From Bacteroidia bacterium (GTDB lineage: Bacteria; Bacteroidota; Bacteroidia; Flavobacteriales; Flavobacteriaceae): a DNA stretch of 64,000 bases. Position 1 is the stretch's first letter. Every line of letters starts with the position of its first letter. Both the position numbers and the translations under genes were made by a program. Under the pieces are notes generated by a model, which made no database searches, was not told the origin of the DNA, and was given only the letters and a program-made list of their open reading frames with translations. The DNA lies in NCBI GenBank assembly GCA_030431055.1, contig JAUIJA010000001.1, forward strand, positions 62,001 through 126,000, in the 5' to 3' direction. Of this stretch, positions 59,719 to 64,000 are shown one piece after another.

Positions 59719-60987
59719 TTATTGATTTTCTTCTTTAACTGATAATTTCACCAATTCTATCTTTTTATTAGAAGCTGAGTGAATAATGATTTCGAAATTT
59801 TCAATTTCTAACTTTTCTCCATTTTGTGGGATTTCCTTTACATGATGCACTATAAAACCACCTAATGTACTATACGAATCGGTTTCTGGAATATTCAAAT
59901 CGTATTTTTCATTGATAAATTCAACATCTAAACGTGCTGAAAATAAAAACGAATCGTCTTCTAGTTTTTCATCGATTAATTCTTCTTCTAAATCGTGTTC
60001 GTCTTCAATTTCACCAAATAGTTCTTCAATAATATCTTCAACTGTAACAATTCCAGAAGTTCCACCATATTCATCTAGAATTACCGCCATACTTTTTCGC
60101 TTTTTGGTTAAAATATCTAGCAAATCTTTAATATAAATAGTTTCAGGAACATATTCAATAGGAATCATTACCGATTTTATCGTTTTAGGTTTTTTAAACA
60201 ATTCGAATGAATGTACATAACCTAAAATTTCATCAACAGAATTTTGGTAAACAATAATTTTTGAATAACCTGTATTGATAAATATTTCGCGTAATTCTTG
60301 TACTGAATCTAAAATATCAACACCAGAAATTTCAGTACGTGGCGTCATAATATCACGTGCTTTTAAATCGGAAAATTCTAATGCATTTTGAAAAATTTGA
60401 ATTTCAGAATCGATTTCATCTTCATCAGAAACGCCATTCATTTGTTCAGTAATAAAATTTCCCAATTCTACTTTACTAAAGTAATCTTGTACTTGGTCTC
60501 CTTCAGTTTTAAAGAATTTGATTAGAATAAAATCGGAAATCCAAATGATAAATCTTGAAACCCAATAGAATAATTGGTAAAAAACATATGCTGGAATTGC
60601 AAAAAGCTTCACAAAAGTATTGGCATAGATTTGGAAAAAAACTTTTGGTAAAAATTCCGCAGTAAGTAAAATTATCAAAGTTGAAATTATAGTTTGTAAA
60701 AGCAAACTTGTAAATGGCGTAAAAGAATAGCTTAGATTCTCAATCCAATTCATGATTAATTCGCCAGAGAAAAAACCGTAAATAACCAATACCACATTAT
60801 TACCTACAAGCATGGCGGTAATAAACTGAGAAGGCTTTTCGATTAATCGTGCTAAAACTTTAGCATTAAAGTTATTTTGCTTCTTTTCGATAGATAAATA
60901 CACTTTGTTTGAAGAAACATACGCTATTTCCATTCCAGAAAAGAAAGCCGAAAGTACTAAACAAATAATTATGACGGCAATATCCAT
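59719..60987 (-). CDS. CNNM/CorC-type CBS-domain membrane protein (hemolysin family)
   Basis: A 422-residue inner-membrane protein with the DUF21/CNNM membrane domain (residues ~1-185; start AVIIICLVLSAFFSGMEIAYV). A CBS pair follows (~205-325; ARDIMTPRTEISGVD and MAVILDEYGGTSGIVTVEDI), then a CorC_HlyC C-terminal domain (~340-420; LLDEE-like acidic loop, YSTLGGFIVHHVKEIP). Such proteins are linked to Mg2+/Co2+ efflux or ion homeostasis; the hemolysin label is historical. It is related to GldE of gliding bacteria, but the context does not support calling it GldE. It is 5 bases downstream of the 61-residue membrane protein gene. Confidence 0.9.
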   Translation of the reverse strand: MDIAVIIICLVLSAFFSGMEIAYVSSNKVYLSIEKKQNNFNAKVLARLIEKPSQFITAMLVGNNVVLVIYGFFSGELIMNWIENLSYSFTPFTSLLLQTIISTLIILLTAEFLPKVFFQIYANTFVKLFAIPAYVFYQLFYWVSRFIIWISDFILIKFFKTEGDQVQDYFSKVELGNFITEQMNGVSDEDEIDSEIQIFQNALEFSDLKARDIMTPRTEISGVDILDSVQELREIFINTGYSKIIVYQNSVDEILGYVHSFELFKKPKTIKSVMIPIEYVPETIYIKDLLDILTKKRKSMAVILDEYGGTSGIVTVEDIIEELFGEIEDEHDLEEELIDEKLEDDSFLFSARLDVEFINEKYDLNIPETDSYSTLGGFIVHHVKEIPQNGEKLEIENFEIIIHSASNKKIELVKLSVKEENQ

Positions 60988-60992
60988 AACGA

Positions 60993-61178
60993 TTATCGTT
61001 TTGGATTTTGGTATTTGTTATAAAAATGTCTTCTAAAAAAGAACATTCCTAATGAAACTAAACCTATGATTGAAGGTAAAATATAATCTTCACCGTTTTG
61101 CCATTGAAAAAAGGCATAACCAAATGAAAAAACTGCAAATGCTAAATATACATATTGCATGATTTGTAAGTACTTCAT
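60993..61178 (-). CDS. small two-helix membrane protein, 61 residues
   Basis: Starts at ATG 61178. Two membrane helices are evident, YVYLAFAVFSFGYAFFQW (residues ~9-26) and PSIIGLVSLGMFFF (~35-48), followed by a basic tail RRHFYNKYQNPKR. No named family. It lies 47 bases after lptC and 5 bases before the CNNM/CBS gene, so it is part of the same transcript. Its presence within a conserved cluster and normal codon use make it a likely real gene. Confidence 0.75.
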   Translation of the reverse strand: MKYLQIMQYVYLAFAVFSFGYAFFQWQNGEDYILPSIIGLVSLGMFFFRRHFYNKYQNPKR

Positions 61179-61225
61179 AAAGTAATTTGTTTATTCAAAA
61201 ATAGTAAAAAAATAAAAGATGCGGT

Positions 61226-61789
61226 TTAATTATTTACGCTATTTACTTCGCCAGTACTATTTTGCATGTTAAAGATTTTAAAATCTTTGCTAAAATCTAC
61301 ACCTGGACCTTGAAGATAACCACCATTTCCATCAGTAAATTTGAAGAATTTTTCAGTAAAAAACCATTCGTTTTTTTGATCGAAATACAGTTGTGATGTT
61401 TCCATTTTTTTTCCATCATTTGATGTAATAACTACATTTCCTTGTAAATCGATAATATCGGTTTTTTTATAAGAAATTGCATAATCAGATTTTATAGTAG
61501 TCGTAATCGTTCCGTTTTTATCATACATCGAAACTAAAACACCATTTGGAAATTCAGTAAACGGATTATCAATATTTGAATAATCGAGCATTTTAGAACT
61601 AACAAGAGTTGTTAATATTTTACCCGAATCGGTATATTTTACATTTATTGAATCGGCTTCACCAACAGGCATAAAATCAGCAATATTAGACTTCTGAACT
61701 TGTTTTAACGAACCTTCACATGAAAAAAACATAGTCACGATAAATACCGTGACTATGCTTGAAATTATATTTTTGAATTTAAAATTCAT
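61226..61789 (-). CDS. lptC: LptC, lipopolysaccharide export periplasmic protein
   Basis: LptC links the inner-membrane LptBFG exporter to the periplasmic LptA bridge for LPS transport. The 187 residues start with a lipoprotein signal (lipobox MFFSCEGS) in place of the transmembrane helix used in E. coli, which is usual in Bacteroidota. The beta-jellyroll is seen in MLDYSNIDNPFTEFPNGVLVSM, DIIDLQGNVVITSNDGKKMET and QLYFDQKNEWFFTEKFFKF (each cited in part). It begins one base after the TPR gene stop, so the two are co-translated. It is functionally linked to waaA at the other end of the window. Confidence 0.92.
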   Translation of the reverse strand: MNFKFKNIISSIVTVFIVTMFFSCEGSLKQVQKSNIADFMPVGEADSINVKYTDSGKILTTLVSSKMLDYSNIDNPFTEFPNGVLVSMYDKNGTITTTIKSDYAISYKKTDIIDLQGNVVITSNDGKKMETSQLYFDQKNEWFFTEKFFKFTDGNGGYLQGPGVDFSKDFKIFNMQNSTGEVNSVNN

Positions 61790-61790
61790 C

Positions 61791-63152
61791 TTATAGATTA
61801 GGAACTACAACACTTTCTCCAACCCAACAGTTAAAAGCAATTCTTTTACCAGCCATATTTGCTTGGAAAATCTCGGTTTTCGATGGCGCAGCTGCTCTAT
61901 AACTAGAAGCTGTTTTAACTGCTACAGATTTTACCGATGGATCTACTGAAGCTGCTTTATCTGCATATTGTGCTGCTAACCAATACATTGCTCTCTTTTC
62001 GAATGGGTTAGAACCACAATCATTGATGCTGTTTCCATATAATTGAGCGATGAATAAATATGCCGCACCATAAGAAGGCTTAACTCCTAATGCTTTTCTC
62101 GCATAACTTCTTGCTTTGCTCTTACTAGAGTTTTTATACACATAAGCCATTTTCATGTAAACCGCTGCTTTTTTAGAATTATCTTGATACATTCCTGCCG
62201 CTTGGTTAAAAAATTCCATCGCTTTAGAAGTATTCTTCTTTTGTAATTCTACAACTCCTAATTTATAAGCTGCATCAGCACTTGGATTCAATTTATATAA
62301 AGCTTCAGAAATTTTTGAGAATAACGGATCGTTATCACAACCTTTAACTTCTAATCTATCAGCTGCACGTTTTAACCATTGCTCATTTGATTTATTAGCT
62401 TCAAACGATTTTTGGTAGAAAGGAATCAATTTTTCACAAGTTGATAATTCAACTATAATTGCATCCATACTAGAAGTAACTGTTGCAATATCTTCTAAGT
62501 TACTTTCTGCTCTTCTCCTAGCTTTTTCTTCCTTAACAGTTAAACCTTGACCACCATCAACTTTATTTAATAATTGATCTAAAGTTCCAGAATCTGTATT
62601 TGAAAGCTCTGTTAACTTTTCTGAAATATCATCATATTTATCAAAAACTTCTTGTAAATCGATACCTTTAGTTTCAGCTTTATAATCGTTAACAAAAATT
62701 TCAAAATAAGCATATAAAGCTCTTGTATTATCGAAGTTTGCTAAATCATTTTTAAAAGCGTTATCGAAATACGAAAACATTTGCTCTTTAGTTCCTTCGT
62801 TATAATCGAATAAAGCTAAACCTTTCTTAACATCAACACCAGCTTTACCATATTGAGGAAAGTTAACAGCAAACTCGTCATACAACTTAATTAAGTCATT
62901 TACATATTTCGTTTTTTCTGCTGGATTATCTTTTACTCTTTCAATTTGTTGTTTAATAGCATACTCACCATATGTATAAACAGCTTTATGAACCGTAGGA
63001 CAATCTTTTCTTAATTGTGTTAAATATTCATATGCTGACGGATCGTTTGCTTTTACAGACGTACCCATTAAACTTACTGTTTCAACACAATCTTGCGCTT
63101 GTGTAAAAAAGCTAAAAGCCGCTACAAATAATATTGTCAATTTAGTTTTCAT
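61791..63152 (-). CDS. exported TPR-repeat protein
   Basis: A 453-residue periplasmic or outer-membrane-associated protein. A signal peptide (MKTKLTILFVAAFSFFTQAQ) is followed by helical repeats. The clearest tetratricopeptide units are in the C-terminal half (AYKLGVVELQKKNTSKAMEF, KAAVYMKMAYVYKNSSKSKA, YGAAYLFIAQLYGNS). The end contains a conserved-looking FNCWVGESVVVPNL. Six or more Cys suggest disulfides. The start is ATG 63152; a TTG two codons earlier is not needed. It lies between an outer-membrane protein and lptC, so an envelope assembly role is plausible but unproven. Confidence 0.88.
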   Translation of the reverse strand: MKTKLTILFVAAFSFFTQAQDCVETVSLMGTSVKANDPSAYEYLTQLRKDCPTVHKAVYTYGEYAIKQQIERVKDNPAEKTKYVNDLIKLYDEFAVNFPQYGKAGVDVKKGLALFDYNEGTKEQMFSYFDNAFKNDLANFDNTRALYAYFEIFVNDYKAETKGIDLQEVFDKYDDISEKLTELSNTDSGTLDQLLNKVDGGQGLTVKEEKARRRAESNLEDIATVTSSMDAIIVELSTCEKLIPFYQKSFEANKSNEQWLKRAADRLEVKGCDNDPLFSKISEALYKLNPSADAAYKLGVVELQKKNTSKAMEFFNQAAGMYQDNSKKAAVYMKMAYVYKNSSKSKARSYARKALGVKPSYGAAYLFIAQLYGNSINDCGSNPFEKRAMYWLAAQYADKAASVDPSVKSVAVKTASSYRAAAPSKTEIFQANMAGKRIAFNCWVGESVVVPNL

Positions 63153-63166
63153 ATTCAATTTAGTTA

Positions 63167-64000
63167 TTAGTCAATTAATGTTTTCTTAAACCATTTGTCG
63201 CTTAGTGACAAACCTACTCCAATGTTGAAATAATTTTCTTGAATTAATCCGCTGCTTGTTGTTCCTCTTTTACCAAACTCAAAGCTTAAATCAATCTTAG
63301 AAATCCCAACTGGTAATCCTAATCCAAAATTCATGCCATAATCATTTATACTCTCATCATTAACGATTAATCCAGTTTTTTCGTATCTAAATCCGGCACG
63401 ATAAACTACTCTACTTAAGTAACTTGAAAAAGAATCATATTTAGGAATATAATAACCTCCTAAACTATAAATTTGACCGTTTTCATATTCAGATAATATA
63501 CTATCACCATAACGATCAACCATGCTTTTACTTCCCACAAAAGAAATTTGCGTTCCTAACATCCATTTATTTCTTTCTCCAACCCCAAAACCTAAAGCTA
63601 ACTTTGATGGCACAACTAATTTTGTTTCTGGTAATTGTTGGTCATCAAATTCACTAACATATTCTGTTCCTCCAGAACTATAACTTACTGTTGCTGTATT
63701 TCTATAGTTTTTAGAACTTAACTTAGACTCCGGACTAAAAGTTAAACTAGAATAAAAATTCCTTTTTTCATCCAGCTTGCCATCATATAATAGACCAAAA
63801 TTAGTCGTAATTCCACTTATTGTATTCTGATTTAACTCTCTTGTACCTAGTTGAACTCCAGTAATAGACTCTCTTACCTCGGCTTCGGTTTTCCCAAAGT
63901 TGTATTCAAAATTAGTACCTATGCTAAAGTTTTTATTAAAATTGTAGGCAAATCCAGCGAACACTCGGTTAATATTACCTGTTCCTATTTGTTGAATATT
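63167..64000 (-). CDS. outer-membrane beta-barrel protein (5' end outside window)
   Basis: The frame is open through base 64000 (NIQQIGTGNINRVFAGF...), so the N-terminus is missing; a GTG at 63964 is internal. The ~277 visible residues alternate hydrophobic and polar positions as in barrel strands: NFSIGTNFEYNFGKTEAEVR, NFYSSLTFSPESKLSSKNYR, WMLGTQISFVGSKSM, GLGLPVGISKIDLSFEFGKR. The sequence resembles FadL-like or OmpP1-like long barrels found beside this TPR-lptC cluster in Flavobacteria, as I remember it. The ligand is unknown. The TPR gene begins 14 bases after its stop, which implies one transcript. Confidence 0.78.
   Translation of the reverse strand, partial: NIQQIGTGNINRVFAGFAYNFNKNFSIGTNFEYNFGKTEAEVRESITGVQLGTRELNQNTISGITTNFGLLYDGKLDEKRNFYSSLTFSPESKLSSKNYRNTATVSYSSGGTEYVSEFDDQQLPETKLVVPSKLALGFGVGERNKWMLGTQISFVGSKSMVDRYGDSILSEYENGQIYSLGGYYIPKYDSFSSYLSRVVYRAGFRYEKTGLIVNDESINDYGMNFGLGLPVGISKIDLSFEFGKRGTTSSGLIQENYFNIGVGLSLSDKWFKKTLID

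Noticed and set aside
59719..60987. Naming the CNNM/CBS protein GldE.
   Set aside because: The domain layout is shared by many paralogues, and its neighbours (LptC, PpiD-like) are not those expected for gldE.
1..64000. Search for prophage, integrase, transposase, toxin-antitoxin, restriction or other defence genes.
   Set aside because: None seen; apart from the GIY-YIG remnant the genes are ordinary chromosomal core genes.

Overview
The window reads as chromosomal core sequence from a member of the Flavobacteriaceae, most likely Flavobacterium or a close relative. The base composition is strongly AT-rich. The gene content is typical of Bacteroidota: an S46 dipeptidyl-peptidase, PorT of the type IX secretion system, a TamL-like BamA-family lipoprotein, a GLPGLI protein beside an outer-membrane beta-barrel protein, a FolK-deoxynucleoside kinase fusion, and many lipoproteins. 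Many intergenic regions carry the Bacteroidota promoter form TTG-N(17-23)-TAnnTTTG. I see no prophage, no CRISPR array, no rRNA and no complete insertion sequence.

Layout. 1-3.7 kb: end of waaA (Kdo transferase), a DPP11-type peptidase, an Ala/Glu-rich lipoprotein and a DUF1508 protein. 3.7-4.6 kb: a tRNA-Gly/Leu/Leu operon on the minus strand, followed by a decayed GIY-YIG nuclease gene bracketed by a second copy of the tRNA-Leu 3' end and its terminator. This is the only clear trace of a mobile or selfish element. 4.6-18.4 kb: mutS, an RNA methyltransferase, a frameshifted small membrane protein, folK-dNK, sppA, a YhhQ-type transporter, an AsmA protein with an AhpD-like protein, and hppA. 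18.5-22.7 kb: ppa, a DUF5686 outer-membrane protein and pdhB. 22.9-30.7 kb: etfBA, then a bifunctional-nuclease protein, a nucleoside transporter, a zinc-ribbon membrane protein and thyA, followed by a DUF2797 gene and a GH3-family gene. 30.7-36.5 kb: small lipoproteins, an OmpA-family protein, and an outer-membrane barrel/GLPGLI pair.

36.6-45.3 kb: an unknown secreted protein, a second deoxynucleoside kinase and folA in a tight overlapping operon. Then come menG (ubiE) and porT, a SpoU-type methyltransferase, tamL, fbaA and accD. 45.3-48.8 kb: a TonB-dependent receptor and an ABC permease on the minus strand. 49-56.1 kb: purH and the rod-shape operon mreB-mreC-mreD-mrdA-rodA. 56.1-64 kb: a secreted nuclease, a coiled-coil protein, and a minus-strand envelope cluster (outer-membrane protein, TPR protein, LptC, small membrane protein, CNNM/CBS protein, PpiD-like foldase).

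Themes. Envelope biogenesis dominates (WaaA, LptC, TamL, AsmA, PpiD-like, Mre/Rod, PorT). Deoxynucleotide and folate metabolism recurs at three separate loci (folK-dNK; nupC-thyA; dNK-folA). Two unrelated pyrophosphatases, soluble and membrane-bound, sit side by side. I did not find a new multi-gene system. The most unusual structure is the GIY-YIG/tRNA-Leu arrangement at 3747-4247.
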